Below, in pieces: positions 17,405-25,397 of a stretch of DNA of 37,230 bases (the first letter of the stretch is position 1; each line of letters opens with the position of its first letter). The position numbers were made by a program, and so were the translations under genes. The notes beneath the pieces were generated by a model. That model saw only the letters and a list, made by a program, of their open reading frames with translations. It did not search any database and was not told where the DNA came from. The DNA is taken from the NCBI GenBank assembly GCA_017424235.1, contig JAFPAQ010000177.1:1-37230 (forward strand), given 5' to 3'. The DNA comes from Lachnospiraceae bacterium (GTDB taxonomy: Bacteria > Bacillota > Clostridia > Lachnospirales > Lachnospiraceae).

Positions 17405-18469
17405 CTACTTACTCTTATCAATTGCTTCCCAAAGTCCATTGAGATAAGCAGCTCCTAATGCTCTGTCATATAAGCCGTAACCCGGCATAGCCTTTTCTCC
17501 CCATATCATACGGCCATGATCCGGTCTGATAGGTCCATCAAAGCCAATCTCATACAATGCTTTCATAATCTCATACATATCAAAGCTTCCATCACTTGAA
17601 AGATGTGCTGCCTCTTCAAAATCCGTAGGTGAATTGAACTTAAGATTTCTTACATGTGCAAAATGTATTCTGCCCTTTAATGAACGAATCATATCCGGAA
17701 GATCATTTTCAAGATTTGTACCATATGAACCTGAACAGAAAGTAACTCCATTATGTGGATTATCTACCATCTCCATCATTCTAAGAATGTTCTTCTTATT
17801 TATGATTATTCTGGGAAGTCCAAAAACACTCCAGGCAGGATCATCCGGATGAATAGCCATATTAATATTATATTTATCACAGGTTGGCATAATTCTCTCA
17901 AGGAAATATTTAAGATTTTCAAAGAGTTTTTCATCATCCACATCTTTGTATGCCTCAAAAAGCTCTTTTACTTTAGCCATTCTTTCAGGCTCCCAGCCTG
18001 GCATTACAGTACCATTTGTATCACCCGCAATTGACTCAAACATTTTCTCCGGCACAAGTGCATCAACAGCTTCCTGTGTATATGCAAGTACTGTAGAACC
18101 ATCCGGACGTTTTCTTGCAAGTTCAGTTCTTGTCCAGTCAAATACAGGCATAAAATTGTAGCATACCATATGTATATCTTCCTGACCAAGTCTTTCAAGA
18201 GTTGTGATATAATTGTCTATGTATTTATCTCTGTCCGGTGTTCCAATCTTTATCGCGTCATGTATATTTACACTCTCAATTCCGGCAATAGTAAGACCTG
18301 CTGCCTCAACCTCCTTTTTAAGAGCCCTGATATCCTCAAGCTTCCATGCTTCACCCGGTACTGTGTCATACAATGTAGTAATAACAGCCTTTACTCCCGG
18401 AATCTGTCTTATCTGTTCCAGCGTAACTGTATCATGTTTACTTCCATACCATCTCAATGTCATCTGCAT
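17405..18469 (-). CDS. uxuA: Mannonate dehydratase
   Basis: A 354-residue UxuA-family enzyme (TIM barrel, metal-dependent), converting D-mannonate to 2-keto-3-deoxygluconate. Characteristic segments are LRWYGSKHDTVTLEQIRQIP at the N-terminus, CYNFMPVFDWTRTEL, AIHPDDPAWSVFGLPRI, FCSGSYGTNLENDLP, HFAHVRN and PIRPDHGRMIWGE. The length is typical. GGGAGG lies 10 bases before the ATG at 18469; the frame extends six codons further to a TTG lying on that ribosome site. It is the first gene of uxuA-uxuB. No kdgK, kdgA or uxaC is in the window. I see no clean sigma-A promoter upstream (TATAAT near 18520 with a poor -35), which would fit activator control. Confidence 0.93.
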   Translation of the reverse strand: MQMTLRWYGSKHDTVTLEQIRQIPGVKAVITTLYDTVPGEAWKLEDIRALKKEVEAAGLTIAGIESVNIHDAIKIGTPDRDKYIDNYITTLERLGQEDIHMVCYNFMPVFDWTRTELARKRPDGSTVLAYTQEAVDALVPEKMFESIAGDTNGTVMPGWEPERMAKVKELFEAYKDVDDEKLFENLKYFLERIMPTCDKYNINMAIHPDDPAWSVFGLPRIIINKKNILRMMEMVDNPHNGVTFCSGSYGTNLENDLPDMIRSLKGRIHFAHVRNLKFNSPTDFEEAAHLSSDGSFDMYEIMKALYEIGFDGPIRPDHGRMIWGEKAMPGYGLYDRALGAAYLNGLWEAIDKSK

Positions 18470-18567
18470 AATAGTATATCCTCCCAATTGAATCCAAATT
18501 ATTTTTTATAAACTCATTATAAAATTTAATCCTTTAAAGATATATTGAAAGAATAGTTGTCTAGTTT

Positions 18568-18595
18568 GCAAATCTTGCTATGATTTGCTTTTTTT
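18568..18595 (+). terminator. Inverted repeat plus T-run in the uxuA/DHH intergenic region
   Basis: GCAAATC (18568-18574) and GATTTGC (18582-18588) are perfect 7-base arms with a 7-base loop, followed on the plus strand by seven T. It has the form of a plus-strand terminator, yet no plus-strand gene precedes it. It could stop antisense transcripts of uxuA, or the repeat could be an operator. Confidence 0.4.
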
Positions 18596-18612
18596 AATGT
18601 GTATTAAAATAG

Positions 18613-18641
18613 TTGAAAATTCAATCAATATATCATATAAT
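18613..18641 (+). promoter_or_regulatory. Sigma-A promoter for the DHH phosphoesterase
   Basis: TTGAAA (18613-18618), exactly 17 bases, consensus TATAAT (18636-18641). Start near 18648, about 85 bases before the ATG. Confidence 0.8.
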
Positions 18642-18732
18642 ATTAATATCTGGAACTATTTCACGTATTAATAGTTTCTACTTGTGCTAATCGTATTTTT
18701 TTTGTCAATACAGCTAAGAATGGAGGACATAT

Positions 18733-19656
18733 ATGAGATTAATAACTCGTTCAGACTTTGACGGTCTTGCCTGCGGTGCGCTTCTCAAAGAAGCCGGCAT
18801 AATTGACCACTGGAAATTTGCACATCCAAAGGATCTTCAGGATGGTCTTGTTGAAGTAACCGAAGATGACTGTCTTGCAAATGTACCATTTGTTGAAGGG
18901 TGTGGTTTATGGTTTGACCATCACTCAAGTGAACATGAAAGACTTCAGTTAGAAGGAAAATATAAAGGTGAGAGTCGTATAACGCCGTCATGTGCACGCA
19001 TAATTTATGAATACTATGGCGGAAGAGATAAATTCCCACAGTTTGATGATATGATGGAAGCCGTTGACAAAGTAGATTCAGGAAACCTGACTATTGATGA
19101 AATACAGCATCCTTCCGGCTGGATACTTGTCGGATTGCTTATGGATCCTCGTACAGGACTTGGTCGATGGAGAAACTTTACCATATCAAACTATCAGTTA
19201 ATGGAAAAGCTTATAGATGCATGTCGTACAATGACCACAGACGAAATACTTTCTCTTCCGGACGTAAAAGAAAGAATTGAAGTATATTATGAGCAAAATG
19301 AAAAATTTATGGAAATGGTAAAAAAATACACAAGAGTAGACGGAAATCTTATTATTTCTGATTTACGCGGAGTTGATCCAATTTACTCCGGAAATCGTTT
19401 CCTTATTTACAGTATGTACCCGGAACAGAATATTTCTGCATGGATTGTAAGCGGACGAGGCGGCATGGGCTGTAGTGCTGCGGTTGGTTACAGTATTCTT
19501 AATAAGACCTCAAACGTTGATGTCGGAAGTCTTATGTTAAAATATCATGGTGGCGGACACAAAAAGGTAGGTACCTGTCAGTTTTCTGATGAAGAAATCA
19601 CTACTGAGCTTCCAAAAATGCTTGCTGAATTGTCAGAGCTTGCAAATCAAAAATAG
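18733..19656 (+). CDS. DHH-family phosphoesterase
   Basis: A 307-residue cytosolic phosphoesterase. It shows the family motifs RSDFDGLACGALL (6-18, metal ligands), LWFDHHSSEH containing the name-giving DHH, a mid-domain VDKVDSGNL Asp, and a C-terminal DHHA1-like GGGHKKVGTCQF substrate-binding loop. Relatives include exopolyphosphatases, nano-RNases and c-di-AMP phosphodiesterases. The lack of a membrane or GGDEF-like part rules out GdpP. I cannot assign the substrate. GGAGG lies about 6 bases before the ATG. It is transcribed alone, and its stop codon sits inside the terminator stem shared with the convergent receiver gene. Confidence 0.85.
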   Translation: MRLITRSDFDGLACGALLKEAGIIDHWKFAHPKDLQDGLVEVTEDDCLANVPFVEGCGLWFDHHSSEHERLQLEGKYKGESRITPSCARIIYEYYGGRDKFPQFDDMMEAVDKVDSGNLTIDEIQHPSGWILVGLLMDPRTGLGRWRNFTISNYQLMEKLIDACRTMTTDEILSLPDVKERIEVYYEQNEKFMEMVKKYTRVDGNLIISDLRGVDPIYSGNRFLIYSMYPEQNISAWIVSGRGGMGCSAAVGYSILNKTSNVDVGSLMLKYHGGGHKKVGTCQFSDEEITTELPKMLAELSELANQK

Positions 19657-19685
19657 AAGGAGATTTTCTCCTTCTATTTTTCTTT
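19651..19685. terminator. Bidirectional terminator shared by two convergent genes
   Basis: A perfect 13-pair stem (AAATAGAAGGAGA, 19651-19663, and its complement 19667-19679) with a 3-base loop is flanked by T-runs on both strands. The TAG stop of the DHH gene (19654-19656) and the TAG stop of the receiver gene (19676-19674) are mirror images within the two arms. Confidence 0.88.
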
Positions 19686-20114
19686 AGCCTTTATATTTTC
19701 TAATTCATCTTCTTTTTGCTTTAACCGGTTTTGCAGATTCTTTTTAATACTTTCACTATCAATTATTCTCTCAACTCTTAGCCGCAGTATCTCAGGCACA
19801 AAAGGTTTTGAAATAAAGTCTGCTGCACCACTTTCAAGGCACAAGCCTTCGGTTTCCTTATCATTTTCTGATGTCAGAAAAACGACAGGTATGTCTTTTA
19901 ATCTCTGGTCTTCTCTTATTTTTTTAAACACTTCTATTCCGTTTATGTCAGGCATAACTATATCCAACAATATAAGATCACAGTCATTTTTCTGCAAAAA
20001 CTTTAATGCCAGTCTGCCATTTGAGGCTGTCCTGACATCATAGTAGTCTTTAAGGCAGGCACGTGCAATTAATAAATTAACACTATCATCATCTACTACC
20101 AGTATTCTTTCCAT
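19674..20114 (-). CDS. Stand-alone response regulator receiver protein
   Basis: A 146-residue CheY-like receiver. It shows acidic DDD (8-10), the phospho-acceptor Asp 51 in LILLDIVMPDING, Thr 81 in VFLTSEND and Lys 103 in FISKPF, all the residues needed for phosphorylation. The last ~25 residues (NRLKQKEDELENIKAKEK) are a charged coiled coil, not a DNA-binding domain, so it probably acts through protein contacts. GAGG lies 6 bases before the ATG. It is the last gene of a minus-strand run beginning with the DUF815 ATPase (52-base gap to the gene before). Its cognate kinase is not adjacent; the hybrid kinase at 3586-6333 is one candidate. Confidence 0.9.
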   Translation of the reverse strand: MERILVVDDDSVNLLIARACLKDYYDVRTASNGRLALKFLQKNDCDLILLDIVMPDINGIEVFKKIREDQRLKDIPVVFLTSENDKETEGLCLESGAADFISKPFVPEILRLRVERIIDSESIKKNLQNRLKQKEDELENIKAKEK

Positions 20115-20166
20115 ATTTTCCTCATTTCATCAGTTATCACTGTTAAAACCAATTTGTATATCTTTG

Positions 20167-20847
20167 CTACATATGAAATCTTTTTTGCACTTCAATAAAA
20201 ACTGCTTTACCTTTAAATATTACAAGACCTATGAATGTAATCACACTCAGCATAAGTGATACCGACCATGCTATAGGTACTTTTCCTTTATATAAAAGCA
20301 ATGCCAGATAGGGTACTATCCCAACTAATATATTGCAAAGTATATATATCATGGAGTTTTCCGTAAAGGTTGCATCAATAAATGAAAAAACAAAATTCGA
20401 AACCAATGCGATACAGCATATCACAGGCATTATAAATCCAACATATAATCTCATTTTGCCTACATACCAGCCAAAATAAAATACACATACCAGTATTGCA
20501 ACCATCATCTGAAAAATAATCTTAGGTACACAGCTGTGACTACGAATAAAATGTCTTACCATAAACACCACAACTGTTATTAAAAAGAGCACAGGAATAC
20601 TCCAGTGTCTGTGTGGAATCTCAATAAACAAAAAATCAATAGCAAAACATATAATGGCTACTGACACAACCATAAACAATAATACCTTTATCAAAAGTGA
20701 TTGTTTTTTTAATCGTGCCGTATCAGGCCAGTATCTTTCATCCAGGTCATTATCTAAATTATCATCTGAGCTTAATGGGCTTTGACACAATGGACATGTA
20801 TCAGCGCCACCTCCCACCTGTATCTTACAATGAATACAAGTCTTCAT
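20167..20847 (-). CDS. Zinc-ribbon membrane protein (DUF6320-like)
   Basis: A 226-residue protein. An N-terminal zinc ribbon has Cys at 4, 7, 18 and 21 (CIHC and CPLC). An acidic linker with ERYWPD leads to about six hydrophobic helices from residue ~48 to ~215 filling the rest. I recall this layout as DUF6320, often beside an alpha/beta hydrolase and a condensation-type acyltransferase, as here; function unknown. Start at 20847 follows GGGG by 7 bases; a longer reading adds four residues. It may anchor or partner the acyltransferase at the membrane (inference). Confidence 0.75.
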   Translation of the reverse strand: MKTCIHCKIQVGGGADTCPLCQSPLSSDDNLDNDLDERYWPDTARLKKQSLLIKVLLFMVVSVAIICFAIDFLFIEIPHRHWSIPVLFLITVVVFMVRHFIRSHSCVPKIIFQMMVAILVCVFYFGWYVGKMRLYVGFIMPVICCIALVSNFVFSFIDATFTENSMIYILCNILVGIVPYLALLLYKGKVPIAWSVSLMLSVITFIGLVIFKGKAVFIEVQKRFHM

Positions 20848-20878
20848 ATTAATCCCCATGCTTTCTTCAAATTATGCG

Positions 20879-20899
20879 AATTTGTGCAGAGCACAAATT
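20879..20899. other. Intercistronic hairpin between the acyltransferase and zinc-ribbon genes
   Basis: AATTTGTGC (20879-20887) and GCACAAATT (20891-20899) form a perfect 9-pair stem with a 3-base loop. There is no T-run on the minus strand, so it is more likely a stability or processing element than a terminator. Confidence 0.45.
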
Positions 20900-20915
20900 T
20901 CCCCATGCCTTTTTA

Positions 20916-22163
20916 TTATACTACATCTGTTGCATAAATGGTAGCTTCAATTCCCTCAGAAGTAAAACCTCTGATAAAATTCTTAAGCACACTGGTATTC
21001 CTATATGCTGAGCTTATTCCCAGAGTAAGATCATCGCCATAACTATTAATGGTCATAAACAAAGCATTTGTACTGCAGAAAAAAGAATACCCTTTGATAT
21101 ATGGCTTTAGCTGTTCATCTACCATCAATCTTCCAAGATTTGAAATTACAGCAGATACCTTCTTGTTCTCTTTTTTAGCGAAAAAAGCTACTACCGGATT
21201 TTTAATAAAAAGCGGAACTAATTTAACCAGAAAAAGATGCTCAAGCTTCTCATAGCTATCCATTCGTGTTGCAACATTCTCAGGAGTTATAAGCTGCTTA
21301 AGTTCATTATCAAACCACTGGACCAATTCCTGTAATGTCTCCTCTCCATTCATTATCCTGCTGACAAATACTGAATTAAAGAAATTTCTTGAGGTTGAAG
21401 ACTGATAATAGTTTCTTAAATTTACCGGCATACTCAGATTAATAGGCTTATTTCTCTGTAATACGGGCATGTCCTTATAAATAGCAAGCATAAGCCTTGC
21501 CCCTATATAGCTTGTCAGAGACACTTTCATCTTTTTTGCCTGTTCGATAACAGCCTGTGCTGAAAAATGAACTTCAAAAAACTGCAGCTGGTCATAAGGA
21601 AGTTTAAGTCCTCTTATATGATAAGCATTTTTTATCTCCTGCTCAGACTTTGCGTTATTACCAAAAAACTGCTTATAGCTGTTCTGCTCAAGGTCATCAG
21701 TAGACGCTCCTGTACCTATCGTAATATTCCCCAATTCCTCAGGATATTTTAGCTTCAGATAATTTCTTACTATGATATCTATAAACTCAAATCCGCCATT
21801 TCCATCACTTAATACATGAAACATATCAAGATTGATACGATTTTTGAAATAAGTAACTGAATAATGAAGCTTACCTTCTCTTCCGGGTCCATAAAGATAT
21901 GGGCAGGGACGTTTATTTTCTTCTTTAACCTTGACTGTCTTATCAGTCTTTTCCATATAATGCCAAAATAGTCCTTTATGAATAATTACCTGATATTGTG
22001 GTCTTTGCTTTACAGCAAGCTTCAATGCCTTTTCAAGAATATTTGCATCAACATTTTCATTCAGCATACAGCTTACCCTGAAAGAGCGCGAATCTCGTCT
22101 GGTATATGATGCCAGAAAGACTTTGGATACATTATCAACCTTATACCATATAGAATTGGACAC
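20916..22163 (-). CDS. Condensation-domain-like acyltransferase of unknown substrate
   Basis: A 415-residue protein with the fold signs of the chloramphenicol acetyltransferase / NRPS condensation / alcohol acetyltransferase superfamily. It has the catalytic HxxxDG motif, FHVLSDGNGG (His 116, Asp 120), in the expected first third, followed by a second half with SLTSYIGARLMLAI and NLSMPVNLRNYY (the conserved N/R-rich segment of this superfamily). No membrane helix or carrier domain is present. The start is GTG at 22163, supported by GGAGG 8 bases upstream; the nearby ATG is out of frame. It starts 14 bases after the hydrolase gene, so the two are likely co-translated. It probably makes an ester or amide with a thioester donor; the substrate is unknown. 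Confidence 0.78.
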   Translation of the reverse strand: MSNSIWYKVDNVSKVFLASYTRRDSRSFRVSCMLNENVDANILEKALKLAVKQRPQYQVIIHKGLFWHYMEKTDKTVKVKEENKRPCPYLYGPGREGKLHYSVTYFKNRINLDMFHVLSDGNGGFEFIDIIVRNYLKLKYPEELGNITIGTGASTDDLEQNSYKQFFGNNAKSEQEIKNAYHIRGLKLPYDQLQFFEVHFSAQAVIEQAKKMKVSLTSYIGARLMLAIYKDMPVLQRNKPINLSMPVNLRNYYQSSTSRNFFNSVFVSRIMNGEETLQELVQWFDNELKQLITPENVATRMDSYEKLEHLFLVKLVPLFIKNPVVAFFAKKENKKVSAVISNLGRLMVDEQLKPYIKGYSFFCSTNALFMTINSYGDDLTLGISSAYRNTSVLKNFIRGFTSEGIEATIYATDVV

Positions 22164-22177
22164 TTTTCATTCCTCCA

Positions 22178-23086
22178 TCATTGTAATATATGCTGCATAA
22201 ATCTGCCTATGTTCTCAAGTGCTCTGTATGCACGCCTGATTGGCATCTGCTGAAATACATGCCAGCATTCCTCATACTTTTCAAAAGTCACATAGGTACC
22301 GTACATTCTCATTTTTTCGGCAAGCTTTTCACTGTCACCTAATAAAATCTCATTTTCTCCAACCTGTATAAGCGTTGGGGGGAATCCTGTAAAATCTGCA
22401 AACAGCGGACTATATCGGGTACTGGAAAAATCCGCATCATGTCCTGCATATGCACCTCTTACTGCATTTATATATTCCCTGGTAAGCATTGGGTCTATAT
22501 CCTTACACGTAACATAGGTTTCTGACGTCATTGTCATATCTGTCCATGGACTCATAAGTATCAATGCCTTTGGCAAAAATCTCTTCTCTTTTTTCAAAGT
22601 AAGACAAAGCTCAAGGGCAAGATTACCGCCTGCTGAATCGCCTGCCAATATTACATCCCTTGCTCCATAACCTTTCTTCATAATATAATCCCATACTGAC
22701 CTTGCATCATTTAAGGCAGCAGGATACATATTTTCAGGAGCAAGCCTGTATTCAAAAGACAAAACCTCCATCCCTGTATGCAATGACAGCTTACTGGCTA
22801 AAACTCTTGCATATTTCAGACTTCCACAGGTATATCCGCCACCATGACAATACATTATCAAATGCTTCTTTTCATGGCAAAAATCAGGAATAACCCATTC
22901 CGCAGGAATTTCATAATCATCACTTTCTATTATGACTGACTTTGCATGCACACCTATTCCCGGTGTGACGAGTTTACTAAAGAGATCCTGTCCCATTCTC
23001 TGTCGCTCTAAGTCTTCCGGTGCAATCGATGAACCATTTACCGCGACTGAATGAATAGCCTTTACAGCACGCATAATTGCATCCAT
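22178..23086 (-). CDS. Alpha/beta hydrolase of the hormone-sensitive-lipase (HSL) family
   Basis: A 302-residue esterase-type hydrolase. It has the oxyanion-hole motif HGGG (81-84), nucleophile Ser 151 in GDSAGGN, a likely acid in VGENEILLGDS (Glu 246, where the family normally has Asp) and His 276 in ECWHVF. No signal peptide. The start ATG at 23086 follows GGAGGGG by 6-7 bases; a GTG-started reading adds five residues. The family hydrolyses short acyl esters. Pairing with an acyltransferase 14 bases downstream suggests a shared acyl ester or lipid substrate (inference). Confidence 0.87.
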   Translation of the reverse strand: MDAIMRAVKAIHSVAVNGSSIAPEDLERQRMGQDLFSKLVTPGIGVHAKSVIIESDDYEIPAEWVIPDFCHEKKHLIMYCHGGGYTCGSLKYARVLASKLSLHTGMEVLSFEYRLAPENMYPAALNDARSVWDYIMKKGYGARDVILAGDSAGGNLALELCLTLKKEKRFLPKALILMSPWTDMTMTSETYVTCKDIDPMLTREYINAVRGAYAGHDADFSSTRYSPLFADFTGFPPTLIQVGENEILLGDSEKLAEKMRMYGTYVTFEKYEECWHVFQQMPIRRAYRALENIGRFMQHILQ

Positions 23087-23135
23087 TTTAATCCCCTCCA
23101 CATCATTACACTAATGTTTCCATGAAATTGTGATA

Positions 23136-23879
23136 CTATCTCCCAATCAATTCCATTATATCATCTTCACTATACTTTTCATTGCGCTTTACTGACAATA
23201 TAGCAGCATTAAACTCACATTCCTCATCACTGCCATATTCGCGTACCTTTGTAAATGCTTCGTCCCAGGTTAATTCTTCTAAAAGCACATTTATGAATTC
23301 TTCATCATCTATATATCTGAAAACCAGCTTATCTATCTCGTTGTCTGCATTTTTAAGTATTTCCATAGCTTCAAGAACACATTCTACGTTTTCCCCATCA
23401 ATAGAATTGTATCCTATAAGTGAGTATTCCCCGCCTGCATATTTATCATCTGCAAATATATTCTCAAGATACTTTGCATCAGGATCTTCCTCATCATCAT
23501 CTTCTTCGTCTTCATCACCATAAAATCCTATGGTCCAGAAAAAATCATCAACTGCATCCTGAATCTCACCCATATCTGAAGCTTCAGGACAAATTGCATT
23601 CAATACACCACTCGATACAACCGAATCTTCCAAATCTGATTCAACTGCAAATTTGTTGACCAGCATCCAGTTTTTTGCATCCTTGTCTGTTATTGTACAC
23701 TTCTTGATTTTTCCATTTGCTTTAAGTACAGACATCTCAAAGCCTGAAAGTAAAAAACCTTTATTTTCCAAGAAATTGGTTATAAGCATAACCATATTCC
23801 ACTCTGTTCCATTATCAAAATTAAGAGTCAGCTCACTTACTTCTGACTGCATTTCTTCCTGTTCTTCAAAATCAAACAT
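23136..23879 (-). CDS. Acidic soluble protein of unknown function
   Basis: I do not recognise a family. The 247 residues are rich in Asp and Glu, with a strongly acidic stretch (GDEDEEDDDEEDPDAKYLE) in the middle. There is no signal peptide, membrane segment or catalytic motif that I can see. The N-terminal half reads like a small alpha/beta domain (GTEWNMVMLITNFLENKGF), and the C-terminal half is helical with acidic faces. It starts about 20 bases after the DUF815 ATPase gene, so a partner or substrate role for that ATPase is plausible. The start is ambiguous: ATG 23879 is 13 bases from AAAGG, and TTG 23888 is 4 bases from it. Confidence 0.7.
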   Translation of the reverse strand: MFDFEEQEEMQSEVSELTLNFDNGTEWNMVMLITNFLENKGFLLSGFEMSVLKANGKIKKCTITDKDAKNWMLVNKFAVESDLEDSVVSSGVLNAICPEASDMGEIQDAVDDFFWTIGFYGDEDEEDDDEEDPDAKYLENIFADDKYAGGEYSLIGYNSIDGENVECVLEAMEILKNADNEIDKLVFRYIDDEEFINVLLEELTWDEAFTKVREYGSDEECEFNAAILSVKRNEKYSEDDIMELIGR

Positions 23880-23899
23880 ATCAATCAAAATACCTTTCT

Positions 23900-25207
23900 T
23901 TACTGCTGCATACCCATACAGTAATTGATAAACTGCTGTGCAGTACGTCCCGAGATACCTCCATGACTAAGCTCCCATTTATTAGCTTCTGCGCAAAGCT
24001 CCTGCTCAGTCATATTGATTCCATTTTTCTTTGCAAGTTCAATAACAATATTGAAATATTCCTTCTGTGATGGTTTTGAATAGTTAATCTGACAACCAAA
24101 TCTGTTTACAAGAGAAAGCTTTTCTTCTATTGTATCAGATTTATGCATTCCATTATTAACCTCAACATCATTTCGGTCGTTCCATGTCTCTTTTATAAGA
24201 TGTCTTCTGTTAGAAGTAGCATAAATAAGTATATTTTCAGGCTTGGTCTCTACACCACCTTCAATAACAGCTTTCAAAAATTTGTATTCTATTTCAAATT
24301 CCTCAAAAGAAAGATCATCCATATATATAATAAATTTGTAATTTCTATTCTTTATTTTTGCAATCACATTTGAAAGGTCCTTAAACTGATGCTTATAAAT
24401 CTCAATCATTCTAAGTCCCTGATCATAATATTCATTTACGATCGCCTTGATACTGGTTGACTTACCTGTACCACTGTCACCAAACAAAAGTGCATTGTTG
24501 GCTCTCTTGCCTTTGACAAAACATTCTGTATTCTCAATCAGCTTTTTCTTCTGTATCTCATATCCTACAAGGTCATCAAGCATAACCTTTTCCATATTAT
24601 TTATAGGATTAAATATGACACTACCGTCAGAAGCATTAGATATTCTAAATGCCTTATTAAGTCCAAACATACCTACACCATAAGCCTTATAAAACTCTGT
24701 CACATATTCAAAAAATTCATCTTCATCTTTTGATGCTGCAAGCTTTAGTGATAATGCCTGTACTTTCTCACTAACATTTTTGTTATACATAAGCTCTTTT
24801 TTTACAATAGCCTTGTAATCAGAAACTACTGAAAAACAGTTAATGCCAAGATATTTCTCAATTTTGGAAAAATCAAAGTTAAAAAGATTTCTAAATACCC
24901 TGAAATCATTCTTTGCAAATTCATTGACACTTCCATCGTTTGCACCTACCTTTTCACAGGTTATGCTAAATGGATTTTCATTTGTTATAAGATAAAATGT
25001 AAGATAATTGTGCCAGAGATTATTGTCAAATCCATAATCTGTTGCCACTTCCAGAAGACGGTGAATCTCAGTATATATATCCTGAATAAGTTCTGCTTTT
25101 TGTGATTTATTATTTTCAAATCTTTCAAAAATATCTGACATTCTGTAAAGTATTGAATCCTTCTGTGGACTGGCATAAATTATCAGTTTTGCAATTTCTC
25201 TGTACAT
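23900..25207 (-). CDS. DUF815 family AAA+ ATPase
   Basis: A 435-residue protein. The C-terminal half is an AAA+ domain of the DUF815 family: Walker [10 protein letters not shown] (243-251), Walker [13 protein letters not shown] (Asp 297/298), sensor-1 [10 protein letters not shown], and the typical [10 protein letters not shown] and [14 protein letters not shown] segments. The N-terminal ~200 residues are helical with no named domain. The biochemical role of the family is unknown. A GAGGAGG site precedes ATG 25207. It heads a six-gene minus-strand run with short gaps, and an inverted repeat stands between its -10 element and ribosome site. Confidence 0.85.
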   Translation of the reverse strand: MYREIAKLIIYASPQKDSILYRMSDIFERFENNKSQKAELIQDIYTEIHRLLEVATDYGFDNNLWHNYLTFYLITNENPFSITCEKVGANDGSVNEFAKNDFRVFRNLFNFDFSKIEKYLGINCFSVVSDYKAIVKKELMYNKNVSEKVQALSLKLAASKDEDEFFEYVTEFYKAYGVGMFGLNKAFRISNASDGSVIFNPINNMEKVMLDDLVGYEIQKKKLIENTECFVKGKRANNALLFGDSGTGKSTSIKAIVNEYYDQGLRMIEIYKHQFKDLSNVIAKIKNRNYKFIIYMDDLSFEEFEIEYKFLKAVIEGGVETKPENILIYATSNRRHLIKETWNDRNDVEVNNGMHKSDTIEEKLSLVNRFGCQINYSKPSQKEYFNIVIELAKKNGINMTEQELCAEANKWELSHGGISGRTAQQFINYCMGMQQ

Positions 25208-25240
25208 AAATAAATTTCCTCCTCAAAAAACAATCACGCA

Positions 25241-25267
25241 ATATTGGTTGAGAATAGTTACCAATAT
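25241..25267. promoter_or_regulatory. Operator-like inverted repeat ahead of the DUF815 operon
   Basis: ATATTGGT (25241-25248) and ACCAATAT (25260-25267) are perfect 8-base arms with an 11-base spacer. The repeat lies just downstream of a TATAAT (25282-25277, minus strand; weak -35), where a repressor or an RNA hairpin could act on the operon. Confidence 0.45.
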
Positions 25268-25310
25268 GTATATATTATTATACTTGATTTTTTCCGTAAA
25301 ATCTATAGAA

Positions 25311-25345
25311 GGAGTATTTGTTATTACTTTTTTAACAAATACTCC
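25311..25345 (-). terminator. Hairpin after pyrF
   Basis: Perfect 13-base arms GGAGTATTTGTTA (25311-25323) and its complement (25333-25345) with a 9-base loop, about 50 bases past the pyrF stop. There is no long T-run on the minus strand, so it may be a weak terminator or an RNA-stability element. Confidence 0.5.
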
Positions 25346-25397
25346 TCAAATATTTTAAACAAAATGTATTACAACTAAATACACTATTATTTAATCA

